Origin: Mycobacterium sp. ACS4331
GTDB taxonomy: Bacteria; Actinomycetota; Actinomycetes; Mycobacteriales; Mycobacteriaceae
Direction: 5' to 3'
Assembly: GCF_001667265.1 (NCBI RefSeq)
Contig: NZ_LZHW01000087.1
Location: forward strand, 186,001 to 250,000
DNA length: 64,000 nt
Positions 43,915 through 52,239 of the stretch are shown one piece after another. The notes beneath the pieces were generated by a model. That model ran no database searches and was not told the DNA's origin. It was given only the letters and a program-made list of their open reading frames with translations. The translations under genes were made by a program, and so were the position numbers. Within the stretch, counting starts at the first letter, position 1, and each line of letters opens with the position of its first letter.

Positions 43915-44702
43915 GTCAGATACTCCAGGTGCGATTCGAAGTCGGCGCGTTCAAGTCGATCCTTCACCCATCCCAGGTACCGGGCTGCGTCAGCACCGTC
44001 GATGACTCTGTGGTCATAGCTGAGCGCCAGATACACCGTCGACCTGATCGCGATCTCTCGACTGCCATCAGCACACCTGACCACCGCGGCACGCTCGACG
44101 ACTGCGCCGGTGCCGAGGATGGCCGACTGCGGACTGTTGACGATGGGAGTATCGAAAAGCGAGCCGCGACTTCCAGTGTTCGTGATCGTGAATGTCCCAC
44201 CCGACATCTCGTCGATTGAGATCGTGCCCGTCCGTGCACGCTCTGCGACGTCAGCGATCGCGCGCGCCAGCTCGGGCACCGACAGGGACGCTGCGTTCTT
44301 GATCACCGGGACCAGCAGACCGCGGTCAGTGTCAACGGCAATGCCAAGAGATTCGGCATCGGGGTAGGTGACGGTGCCTGAATCCAGGTCGAGGATCGAG
44401 TTGACCTGTGGGAACACCTGCAGCGCTTCGACCGCCGCTGACGCGAAGAAGGGCAGGAACGACAACTTCAGCTGCTCGCGCTGCGCGAACTCGGCTTTGT
44501 ACTTGTCTCGCAGGCGCGCGATCTCGGTGACATCCACCTCCACGACGGAAGTGAGCTGCGCCGTTGACTGGAGCGATTCATGCATCCGCTTCGCGATTGT
44601 CTTACGCAGCCGGGTCAGTTTCACAGTCGTTCCGCGAAGCGGTGACGGAGTGGAGGCGGGGCTGCTGCCTGGCGCGGTGAGAGGTGTGCTGTCGGTACTC
44701 AT
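43911..44702 (-). CDS. 2-oxo acid dehydrogenase E2, catalytic core only
   Basis: A 263-residue acyltransferase. It contains only the catalytic domain, with [15 protein letters not shown] at the start and the active-site [15 protein letters not shown]. The N-terminal 25 residues are a Pro/Ser/Thr linker. The lipoyl domain and peripheral-subunit-binding domain of normal E2 proteins (400+ residues) are missing. A separate 81-residue lipoyl protein is encoded upstream in the same run, so E2 function appears to be split between two polypeptides. Confidence 0.88.
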   Translation of the reverse strand: MSTDSTPLTAPGSSPASTPSPLRGTTVKLTRLRKTIAKRMHESLQSTAQLTSVVEVDVTEIARLRDKYKAEFAQREQLKLSFLPFFASAAVEALQVFPQVNSILDLDSGTVTYPDAESLGIAVDTDRGLLVPVIKNAASLSVPELARAIADVAERARTGTISIDEMSGGTFTITNTGSRGSLFDTPIVNSPQSAILGTGAVVERAAVVRCADGSREIAIRSTVYLALSYDHRVIDGADAARYLGWVKDRLERADFESHLEYLT

Positions 44703-44720
44703 GGATTCTCCGTTGCGGAC

Positions 44721-46088
44721 TTAGGCGTGGGTATGGAGGGGCATTCCGGCGATCGCCATGAGGGCCTCGCCAAGCGACTCATTCTGAGTGGGATGGGCGT
44801 GGACGAGGTGGGCGACATCTTCGGGGAGGACATTCAGGTTCACCAGAAGCGACGCCTCGCCCACCTGCTCGCCCAACCGTGACCCGATCATGTGCACGCC
44901 GACGATCGGGCCGTCCTTCTTACGGACCAGCTTCACCATTCCCGCTGTCCGCAGGATCTGACTCTTACCGTTGCCGCCGAGGTTGTACTCGATCGTCTCG
45001 ATCGGTCCGTATCTTTCGGCCGCTTGATTCTCGGTGAGCCCGACGGAGGCGAGTTCGGGCTCGCAGTATGTGACGCGCGGAATGGACGAGTCGACGACAG
45101 GCTCGGGTGCCAAACCTGCAATCTCCTCGGCCACAAAGATTCCATGGGCGAAACCGCGGTGCGCCAGCTGGAGACCGGGGACCAAGTCGCCCACTGCGAA
45201 AATGCCTGGGACACTCGTCGCGAGTCGTTCATCGGTGCGCACCCATCCGCGGTCCAGCACGACGCCGCACTCCTCGAGGCCCAACCCCGCCGAGGCAGGC
45301 ACTCGTCCGACTGCAATCAGGACGAGGTCGGTGTGAATGGATTCTCCGTCGCTCAGCGAAACTGCCACCCCATCATCGGTGTGCTCGATGCCCGAGCACC
45401 GAACGCCGGTCTTGAACGCGATCTTTCGTTTCCGGAAGGCACGTTCCAGTCCCTTGGACAACATGGGGTCTTCCAAGGGAACGAGTGTGGGCATCGCCTC
45501 GATGATCGTGACGTCGGATCCGAACGACTTCCAGATCGACGCGAACTCAACCCCGATCACGCTTCCACCGATGATGACCACACGCTCAGGAACATCGGTC
45601 AGGGACAACGCTTCTTCGCTGGTGATCACCCGGGGACCAAGGCTCAGCCCGGCCGGCACGTTGGCGCGTGAACCCGTTGCAAGCACAATGTTGTCTGCAG
45701 TGACGCGGGTTTCATCGACCTCGACCACGCCTCGGGATACGAGTCTGCCTGCACCCTGCACAAGGGTGATGTTGGGCGATGCGGTCACCAGCCCCTGCAG
45801 GCCGGCGTGGAGCCGATTGACCACTCCATCCTTGAATGCGTGCAGACCTTCGGCGTCGACACCCTCGAATGAACTCTTGATGCCGAAGAGGTGCGATTGC
45901 CGGGCCGATTCTGCGATCTCCGCCGCATGGACGAACGCCTTGGTCGGAATGCAGCCTGAATGCAGGCACGTGCCACCCAGTCTGTCCCTCTCCACCAGAG
46001 CAACTCGCAGATTGAGCTGGGATGCGCGCAGGGCAGTTGCGTATCCACCGCTGCCCCCGCCCAGGACGGCGATATCGTAATCAGACAT
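44721..46088 (-). CDS. dihydrolipoyl dehydrogenase (E3)
   Basis: A 455-residue flavin disulfide reductase that reoxidises the lipoyl group. It has the FAD motif VLGGGSGGYATALRA, the redox-active pair in GGTCLHSGC, the NAD motif IIGGSVIGVEFASIW and the C-terminal HAHPTQNESLGEA with the His-Glu base. Start MSDYDIAVLGGG overlaps the VOC gene by eight bases. Dedicated E3 of this gene run. Confidence 0.92.
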   Translation of the reverse strand: MSDYDIAVLGGGSGGYATALRASQLNLRVALVERDRLGGTCLHSGCIPTKAFVHAAEIAESARQSHLFGIKSSFEGVDAEGLHAFKDGVVNRLHAGLQGLVTASPNITLVQGAGRLVSRGVVEVDETRVTADNIVLATGSRANVPAGLSLGPRVITSEEALSLTDVPERVVIIGGSVIGVEFASIWKSFGSDVTIIEAMPTLVPLEDPMLSKGLERAFRKRKIAFKTGVRCSGIEHTDDGVAVSLSDGESIHTDLVLIAVGRVPASAGLGLEECGVVLDRGWVRTDERLATSVPGIFAVGDLVPGLQLAHRGFAHGIFVAEEIAGLAPEPVVDSSIPRVTYCEPELASVGLTENQAAERYGPIETIEYNLGGNGKSQILRTAGMVKLVRKKDGPIVGVHMIGSRLGEQVGEASLLVNLNVLPEDVAHLVHAHPTQNESLGEALMAIAGMPLHTHA

Positions 46089-46578
46089 GTTCGCTTCCGA
46101 GGAAGAGTTCGTTCCCCACGGGAAACTCGATGAATTCGACCGTCGCTCCGTCGGGATCGCGCACGTACATTGCCCGCGCTCCATCCCAGTCGCCACCGCG
46201 AAGGGTCACCGGCGGCGCAACCACGGTTCCATCACTTTTCGTGACGGCGTCGTGAATGGCATCAATGTCCCGCACACTCAATGCGAAATGCATACAACCG
46301 GGATCGCTGGTCCTCTGCTCGAGCCTCCTACCATGAGGCGAGACGTATTCGAAGAGTTCCAGGAACCGGAAACCCTCGATCCCGAGCTCGGCCCAGCGAA
46401 GCTCAAGATCTGGGAAGCCGGTGATGGCAGCCAGTTCCGGGCTTCGTTTAGTTCCAGATCCCAGTACGGTCAGCCCAACAACGTCACGATAGAAGCGCAC
46501 CGACCGGTCGATGTCGCCAGTGGTGACCGAGACGTGGTTCAGTTGACGAACCGGCGGATTGCTCAATTCTCCGGGCAT
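46081..46578 (-). CDS. VOC (glyoxalase/dioxygenase) superfamily protein
   Basis: A 165-residue protein with one VOC module pair: HVSVTTGDIDRSVRFYRDVVGL and, in the second half, MHFALSVRDIDAIHDAV then MYVRDPDGATVEFIEF. The His and Glu metal-ligand positions are present. It might isomerise, epimerise or remove a toxic 2-oxoaldehyde formed in the pathway. The role is not clear. Start ATG with GGATG upstream. Coupled to E3. Confidence 0.82.
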   Translation of the reverse strand: MPGELSNPPVRQLNHVSVTTGDIDRSVRFYRDVVGLTVLGSGTKRSPELAAITGFPDLELRWAELGIEGFRFLELFEYVSPHGRRLEQRTSDPGCMHFALSVRDIDAIHDAVTKSDGTVVAPPVTLRGGDWDGARAMYVRDPDGATVEFIEFPVGNELFLGSEHV

Positions 46579-46700
46579 GTTCTCATCCTTTGAAACTTCG
46601 CAGTGACAGATGCAGCAGGTCCAGAGCCACAGTTGCGGCAAAGCTGTTCCGCATCATTGATGTTCTGAGTGACGTTCCCGAACCGATTCCCGTACAACGC

Positions 46701-48095
46701 CTATGCCCATTGGAAGTAGCGTCGGCGTTCGATGTCGGACACCTCGCGCTCATAGACGCTGAGTTCATGCTCCGCGGCGACTGCGATGTGCTCGACGACC
46801 TTGCTCCCGAACGCCGCATGTGCCACCTCACTGTCTCGGAACATCGGCAGCGCATCGCGGAGTGTGATGGGGAGCCGCTCCCCTGGCGTGTGCACCGATG
46901 TCATCGCCGGCTCCCCGATCGGGTCCGTGCCGTTCTCGATTCCATGCAGGCCGGAGGCGATCATCGCCGCCATCGCGAGGTAGAAGTTTGCGTCTGCGCC
47001 TGGGATTCGATTCTCGATGTGAGCCGAGGACCCGCTCGAGCAGAGTCGGAACGGGACCGTCCGAACATCGATGCCCCAGGCCAATGTGCTCGGTCCAAAC
47101 GTGGCGGCGTCCAGACGTTTGTAGGAGTTGACCCCCGGACAGTAGAGCGGCATCATGCCAGGGGCGTTGGCCATCATTCCGCCGAGCCAATGACGCCCCG
47201 TGCTGCTCAACCCGCCGGGGTAGTCGGAGTCACTGTCGCACAGAAGGTTCCGTTGGAGCTCCAGATCCCACAGACTCGAATGCATATGGCCCGAGGATCC
47301 GGAGTCCTGCCGGGAGTATCGAGCCATGAACGTTGCGGACAGGCCCGCCTCCTGGGCCATACCCTTCACAATGGTCTTGAACAGGGTGATGCGATCTGCG
47401 GCGGCCATCGCGTCGGAGTAGGTCAGGGTGATTTCGTGCTGCCCCTTGCCCCATTCGTGTTTCACCGCGTCCACCGGAATGCCGCTGGCGATCAAAGCCC
47501 GCCGGACATCGCCGAGGAAGATCTCGTCGATATCCGACTGCATCACGTTGTAATCGGCCATCATCTCGTCGCTGCGGACGAGATTCGCCCAGTTCTTGGC
47601 GGCGGCAGATTCGTACTCTTCTCGGAACAGCAAGAACTCGGTCTCTGCCGCTGCCATCATCGCAAGGCCCGCCTCGGCCAGCCTGTCGATCTGATTCTTC
47701 AGGATCTGCCGAGGCAGGTATTCAACCCTGTCTCCATTGGCCCACTTGGCGTCACACAGGACCACTGCGGTGCGAGGCTTGTGGCCGTAGAACCGCAGGG
47801 TTTTCAGGTCAGGCACCATGGTCATGTCATTCCATGCGTTCTGGCTTCCGATCTCCGGGAAGCCTTCGCCGAATGCGTATTCGTTGTCGTAGGTCAGCAT
47901 TGACGACGGTACGTGAATTCCACCCATCGACCGTTCGAGAAAGTAGTCGGCAGGGAGCCGCTTTCCGAAAAGCTTTCCTTGGATGTCCGCGCTTGCAACA
48001 ACGATGGAGTCGACAGTGCCTGCGGCGACACTCTCCCTGAAGTCATCGAGCGTGAGCATCTGCGCCGGCCAAGGGGCTCCTGATTTTGTGGTCAT
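46701..48095 (-). CDS. glutamine synthetase-like gamma-glutamyl-amine ligase
   Basis: A 464-residue GS-fold enzyme. The metal and substrate ligands are in AAETEFLLF, HEWGKGQHEITL, SGHMHSSLWD and ENRIPGADANFYLAMA, with the Arg of GIDVRTVPFR. The adenylylation Tyr loop of GlnA is absent. It is of the PuuA/GlnA3-GlnA4 type that joins glutamate to amines or amino alcohols using ATP. It should make the gamma-glutamyl derivative that the ALDH and hydrolase process. It starts 140 bases after the lipoyl protein gene. Confidence 0.87.
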   Translation of the reverse strand: MTTKSGAPWPAQMLTLDDFRESVAAGTVDSIVVASADIQGKLFGKRLPADYFLERSMGGIHVPSSMLTYDNEYAFGEGFPEIGSQNAWNDMTMVPDLKTLRFYGHKPRTAVVLCDAKWANGDRVEYLPRQILKNQIDRLAEAGLAMMAAAETEFLLFREEYESAAAKNWANLVRSDEMMADYNVMQSDIDEIFLGDVRRALIASGIPVDAVKHEWGKGQHEITLTYSDAMAAADRITLFKTIVKGMAQEAGLSATFMARYSRQDSGSSGHMHSSLWDLELQRNLLCDSDSDYPGGLSSTGRHWLGGMMANAPGMMPLYCPGVNSYKRLDAATFGPSTLAWGIDVRTVPFRLCSSGSSAHIENRIPGADANFYLAMAAMIASGLHGIENGTDPIGEPAMTSVHTPGERLPITLRDALPMFRDSEVAHAAFGSKVVEHIAVAAEHELSVYEREVSDIERRRYFQWA

Positions 48096-48235
48096 GCTTT
48101 CAATCTCCTGTAGTTTCAGCGCAATTCACCGTGGCCGGCGCAGTTACTCAATGGAATCTCTGAATATGCCCCGGACCACCAGTGGCCAAGGAGGCCCTCC
48201 GCCTACAGCGGCTGGTAGTCCAGTGGCGGAGGACA

Positions 48236-48481
48236 TCACTCGGTGCGGATGTAGATCACCGTTTCTGCGACCTGTACGTCATCGCCCTCTTCGACACACA
48301 GCTCGTCGACGGTGCCCTCGTACGGCGATTCCAAATTGGTTTCGACCTTGTCGGTCTCGATCACTGCGATGTCATCGCCGACGCCGATGGAGTCACCGAC
48401 TTGCACCAGCCACTCGGTGAGGGTCCCTTCCGTCATGTTCATCCCCCATTTCGGGAGGATCACCGGAATGCGTTCAGACAT
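48236..48481 (-). CDS. free-standing lipoyl-domain protein
   Basis: An 81-residue protein that is nothing but a biotinyl/lipoyl attachment domain. The modified Lys lies in IETDKVETNLES, preceded by LPKWGMNMTEGTL. In normal complexes this domain is the N-terminus of E2. Here it is separate and overlaps the E1-beta gene by eight bases. It should act as a soluble swinging arm between E1, the E2 core and E3, in the manner of glycine-cleavage H protein. Confidence 0.9.
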   Translation of the reverse strand: MSERIPVILPKWGMNMTEGTLTEWLVQVGDSIGVGDDIAVIETDKVETNLESPYEGTVDELCVEEGDDVQVAETVIYIRTE

Positions 48482-49481
48482 TGAGCACCTCCACTACTGC
48501 TTCTTCGATTTGATCTTCGGACGGGATGACTTCCTTTTCGAGCATCGGAGCGTAGGGAATGGGAACATTCGCCACTGCGAGTCGTCGAACGGGTGCACGG
48601 AGGTCGGAGAAGCAGGTTTCCTGCACGATCGCGGCAACCTCAGAGGCCACCGAGCACAGCATTCTCGCCTCGTCGACGACCACCACACGGCCGGTCTTGC
48701 GGGCCGAGGCGATGATGTCTTCCGTGGGCAAGGGCGAGAGGCTGCACAGGTCCACCACCTCGACCCCGATTCCCTTGTCAGTGAATCGGTGTGCGACTGC
48801 GCGCGCACGTGACGCCATCAGACCACTCGCGACGACCGTGACGTCGGCGCCCAGGGTGAGTACGTCGGCGTGTCCAACTGCCAGTTCGGGACCGACCTCA
48901 CCGCGTGCCCCACCCAATGAAGGATGATGGAGGACGAGGAAGGGATCCTCCGACCGCAGCGCCGCTCGCGTCAGCCAGTACGCCTGATGCGGCGTGCTCG
49001 GGAAGACGATCCTGAGTCCGGTCGCGTTCATAAACATCGGATAGGGTGACTCCGAGTGCTGAGCGGCGTTGGAGCCGGCGACACCGGAGGCGGCGATGAC
49101 CGTAATCGGCACCGACGCTTGTCCGCCGGTCATGTACCGCATGCGTCCCGCCTGGTTCACCAACTGATCGAACGCGACGTAGGTGAAGCTGGAGTACATC
49201 AGGTCGACGATCGGGCGCATACCCGCCAATGCGGCCCCCACCGCGCCGCCGACCATGGTCGCCTCCGAGATGGGGGTGTTGACAATGCGTTCCGGCCCGA
49301 ACTCCTCGAAAAGGCCTTTGGTCGGCACATTGACGCCGATCCGCACGTCCTCGCCCCAGAGCACATAATTGTCGTCGGTGCGCATCTCAGCGGCGATCGC
49401 CGCAGAGATGGCCTGGGTGAGGCGGACCTTTTTGCCGGCGTCGATCAGGCGCTGAATCTTGTTATGTTCCACGGTAGTCAT
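48474..49481 (-). CDS. 2-oxo acid (acetoin-type) dehydrogenase E1 beta
   Basis: A 335-residue thiamine-dependent E1 beta subunit with NTPISEATMVGGAVGAALAGMRPIVDLMYSSF and VVDLCSLSPLPTEDI. The start overlaps the E1-alpha stop by one base. Together with E1-alpha it would decarboxylate a 2-oxo acid, or cleave an acetoin-like compound, and load the product on the lipoyl protein. Confidence 0.88.
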   Translation of the reverse strand: MTTVEHNKIQRLIDAGKKVRLTQAISAAIAAEMRTDDNYVLWGEDVRIGVNVPTKGLFEEFGPERIVNTPISEATMVGGAVGAALAGMRPIVDLMYSSFTYVAFDQLVNQAGRMRYMTGGQASVPITVIAASGVAGSNAAQHSESPYPMFMNATGLRIVFPSTPHQAYWLTRAALRSEDPFLVLHHPSLGGARGEVGPELAVGHADVLTLGADVTVVASGLMASRARAVAHRFTDKGIGVEVVDLCSLSPLPTEDIIASARKTGRVVVVDEARMLCSVASEVAAIVQETCFSDLRAPVRRLAVANVPIPYAPMLEKEVIPSEDQIEEAVVEVLNV

Positions 49482-50437
49482 CAGGCGTACACATCCTCGT
49501 AGGCGCTCTCCAGGGACGGCAGGGGGCTGTTCTTCGCGAAGGTGATCGCCTCTTCGATCAGCGCGACCTCTTCCCGCCAGATCTCGTCGACGTTGCCGAT
49601 GTCGATGCCTGCGGCTGTGCACCGTTCGACCAGCCGCGTAATGGGGTCGGGCACTTCCGGGACAACTCGATAAACTCCCGCATACGACTCCTCGCCCTCA
49701 TGGTGGGGACTCCAACGATTTGTCATGCACTCGATGAACGACGGCCCGCCTCCGGTCCTGGCGCGGTTCACCGCCTCATCGAAAGCAGCTGCCACTGCCA
49801 CGATGTCGTCACCATCGACCCGGACACCGGGTATTCCGTAGCCGGCCGCACGCGTGTAGACACCTGGTCCCGAGACGACGTCTTCGGACGGTGTGAACTC
49901 TGAGTACTGGTTGTTCTCGCAGAGGAAGATCACGGGGGTCTTCCAGAGCCCCGCCAGGTTGAGCGACTCATGCAGCACACCCTGGTTCGCCGCGCCGTCT
50001 CCGAACGCGGCGACGGCAACGTCGCCCTGTCCTCGGTGCGCTGCCGCCACTCCCAAGCCGAAGGCGATCGGAATCCCCGCTCCGACAATGCCGTTGGCTC
50101 CCGCGATTCCACTCTCGGGACACGCGACATGCATCGATCCGCCCTTGCCGCGACAGTAGCCATCGATGCGGCCCAAGATCTCGGCCAGCATCAATCGGGG
50201 GTCCAGGCCGCGGGCGATCATATGGCCGTGGCCTCGATGCGTCACGGTCATCTGGTCACCGGGGCGAAGGCTTGCCGCCGCACCAACGGCGACTGCTTCC
50301 TGCCCTGTCGAGAGGTGCACCGCCCCAAGGAGTTCGCCGCGCTTGAACAGAACTCCGAGCGCACCTTCGAACTCACGGATTCGGATCATCAGACGGAGCC
50401 ACTCCACTGCCTTCGCAGGATCGACGTCGATTGCCAC
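49481..50437 (-). CDS. 2-oxo acid (acetoin-type) dehydrogenase E1 alpha
   Basis: A 318-residue subunit with the thiamine diphosphate motif GDGAANQGVLHE ending at CENNQY, and GKGGSMHVA as in acetoin and pyruvate dehydrogenases. The active-site His lies in HRGHGHMIARG. First gene of the run. The promoter holds the 13-base element ATAGCCCATTATG at 50478-50490. Confidence 0.88.
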   Translation of the reverse strand: MAIDVDPAKAVEWLRLMIRIREFEGALGVLFKRGELLGAVHLSTGQEAVAVGAAASLRPGDQMTVTHRGHGHMIARGLDPRLMLAEILGRIDGYCRGKGGSMHVACPESGIAGANGIVGAGIPIAFGLGVAAAHRGQGDVAVAAFGDGAANQGVLHESLNLAGLWKTPVIFLCENNQYSEFTPSEDVVSGPGVYTRAAGYGIPGVRVDGDDIVAVAAAFDEAVNRARTGGGPSFIECMTNRWSPHHEGEESYAGVYRVVPEVPDPITRLVERCTAAGIDIGNVDEIWREEVALIEEAITFAKNSPLPSLESAYEDVYA

Positions 50438-50477
50438 TTGGTGTTCACCTACCTTCGCTTTGGTTATTGGTATGAGG

Positions 50478-50490
50478 ATAGCCCATTATG
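50478..50490. promoter_or_regulatory. 13-bp promoter element before E1 alpha
   Basis: The minus strand reads CATAATGGGCTAT, identical to a site at 51976-51988. It resembles the first part of the GntR/permease element (A-T-x-GG, two bases, TATGG). Upstream of it ATTGG occurs at 50466-50470. Possible site for the same regulator. Confidence 0.45.
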
Positions 50491-50880
50491 TGATGTGAGA
50501 CAAGGCTCCCGTACGTTTGCGATCAGGCACACAAAGGTGGCTGGCCAGGGGCACGGGGCCTACAAGAAGTGGTGCGCAGGACCGGACTGCCGGCCTGATG
50601 CCGTCGCTCGCAGTTCCCACCGCCTCCGAGGAGACGGTCGGCACAATAGGCCGCACGCAATGATTCGGTCTGGCACCCCGGGCGCCGGTTTCGCTGCGGA
50701 ACACAACATTTCGCAGGTTCGGCAGGTTGCCCGTGGGGCGATGCGCTCGGGACTGAGAGCCCTGGAGTCGGCGGGCATGCCGAGTGGACACTCGGCCGCT
50801 CCGATGACACCTGCACTACCGAGCGCGCTCTCTCACCGACCGTAGAGACTGCCACCCTCGACGCGTCGGTTCCGATCCGG
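50491..50880. other. intergenic region, nothing recognised
   Basis: About 390 bases between the E1-alpha promoter and the SDR stop. Open frames are short and lack protein-like patterns. No repeat or terminator stands out. Confidence 0.5.
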
Positions 50881-51657
50881 CTAGTGGCCGCCGCCACTCA
50901 CCGTCAACAACTCGCCTGTCACTCCGCTCGCCAGCGGCGAGGCAAGGTAGACGAAGGTGTTCGCCACTTCTTCTGGTGTAATCAAGCGCCCCAACGGAAT
51001 CGACTCGATCATGCCCTTCCTGGCATCGTCGACACTGCGCCCCGTGGACGCCGCTTTGTCAGAGGTGAATGGGTCCAGCATCGCGGTGTCAACAAATCCC
51101 GGCGCCACCGCACATACCCGAATTCCCTCCCCGGCGACTTCGTTGGAGAGTGACTCCACGAGTCCAACCACGGCGAATTTCGAAGCGGAGTAGGCGGCCA
51201 GGTTGGTCACCCCCTGCTTGCCCGCAAGCGACGATGTCGCCAGGAGCACGCCTCCTCCGGCCGCCCTCAGATGGGGAACAGCATGATGAAAGACGCTGTA
51301 CACACCCCCGACGTTGATCTGCAGGACTCGTTGGAACTGCTCAACGGGCGTCTGATCCACTCGGCCTGAGGTGAGTACACCGGCATTGGCAACCACCAGA
51401 TCCACCCCGCCGAATCGGCGAGCGGCCTCATCGAGCGCCTCACTGACGGCGCCGTCGGCTGTCACGTCCAACTGCGTACCGTACGCATCAAAGCCACGAG
51501 ACCGCAGTTCGTCCGCCTGCCTCTCGGCTCCCTCGCCGTCCAGATCATTGAGGGCCACCTTCGCGCCCTCCTCGGCCAGCCGCCGTGCGGTGGCTGCCCC
51601 AATGCCTCGCGCCGCCCCCGTGATGAATGCCCGCCGCCCAGTGAGAAGACCGCCCAT
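50881..51657 (-). CDS. short-chain dehydrogenase/reductase
   Basis: A 258-residue classical SDR with TGAARGIG, NAGVL, Ser in SSLAGKQ and YSASK. Start ATG with AAAGG upstream. It lies just before the E1 gene run on the same strand. If the imported compound is an amino alcohol, this enzyme could oxidise its gamma-glutamylated alcohol to the aldehyde, the step for which no flavin oxidase (PuuB) is seen. That placement is inference. Confidence 0.87.
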   Translation of the reverse strand: MGGLLTGRRAFITGAARGIGAATARRLAEEGAKVALNDLDGEGAERQADELRSRGFDAYGTQLDVTADGAVSEALDEAARRFGGVDLVVANAGVLTSGRVDQTPVEQFQRVLQINVGGVYSVFHHAVPHLRAAGGGVLLATSSLAGKQGVTNLAAYSASKFAVVGLVESLSNEVAGEGIRVCAVAPGFVDTAMLDPFTSDKAASTGRSVDDARKGMIESIPLGRLITPEEVANTFVYLASPLASGVTGELLTVSGGGH

Positions 51658-52029
51658 GCTGCACCTTTCCTGCTGCCTTAGTTCATAGTTCGCGTGCCCA
51701 ACAGGGCATCTGCCTTGGGTGGACCTGTCGCGAGTGGCCGGGGATGCTGGTCGGCCAGCCCTGTCAACGAGGAGAATCTGTCGCGTCCCATCTCACCGAT
51801 GCCGTCGGTGCCGTTGCATCGAATGGCCAGCAAGGCTTCGATCAGCGCACCGCTACGCTCGAAGTGGTGGACCCAGCTGCGACGCGCAGGTGCGATGTCG
51901 GGTCCGAGAGATTGGGTACAGGCACATGGGAGTGTGCCGCTCAGGCGCCATGGTCAACCGCCCTAGGATCTGCCGCATAATGGGCTATGGTGTGCCACTA
52001 GACCTTTTTAACAGCGGGATGTGGCGGTG
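51658..52029. other. intergenic region with promoter element
   Basis: No gene supported. It contains the 13-base element described at 51976 and a short AT-rich patch after it. Nothing else is recognised. Confidence 0.5.
51976..51988. promoter_or_regulatory. second copy of the CATAATGGGCTAT element
   Basis: CATAATGGGCTAT here is followed by GG, giving AATGGGCTATGG, which matches the first 12 bases of the GntR-promoter element (ATTGGTCTATGG) in 10 positions. It lies about 320 bases upstream of the SDR gene. Confidence 0.45.
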
Positions 52030-52100
52030 TCAATACTCGTAATCGAACTGACCCGGGCTGATCGCATTGACCCGAACGCCGGCGGAAGCAGTTCCCGAAC
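52030..52100 (-). pseudogene. SDR fragment
   Basis: The minus strand reads ASAGVRVNAISPGQFDYEY then TGA. GVRVNAISPG is the standard SDR motif after the catalytic Lys helix. The frame upstream, back to the symporter stop, has no SDR sequence, and the C-terminus is cut. A decayed SDR fragment. Confidence 0.5.
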
Positions 52101-52239
52101 ACGGTCTTGAAGCCGGTGATCGGCGCGACTCTTCCCCTCGCTCGAATGGGCGAGACTCACGAACTCCGGAGAACAGACGGTCGTACGCGCTGCGCGACAG
52201 GGTCGCGATCGACGTGGCGGGCGAAACCGACGCGCTTCC

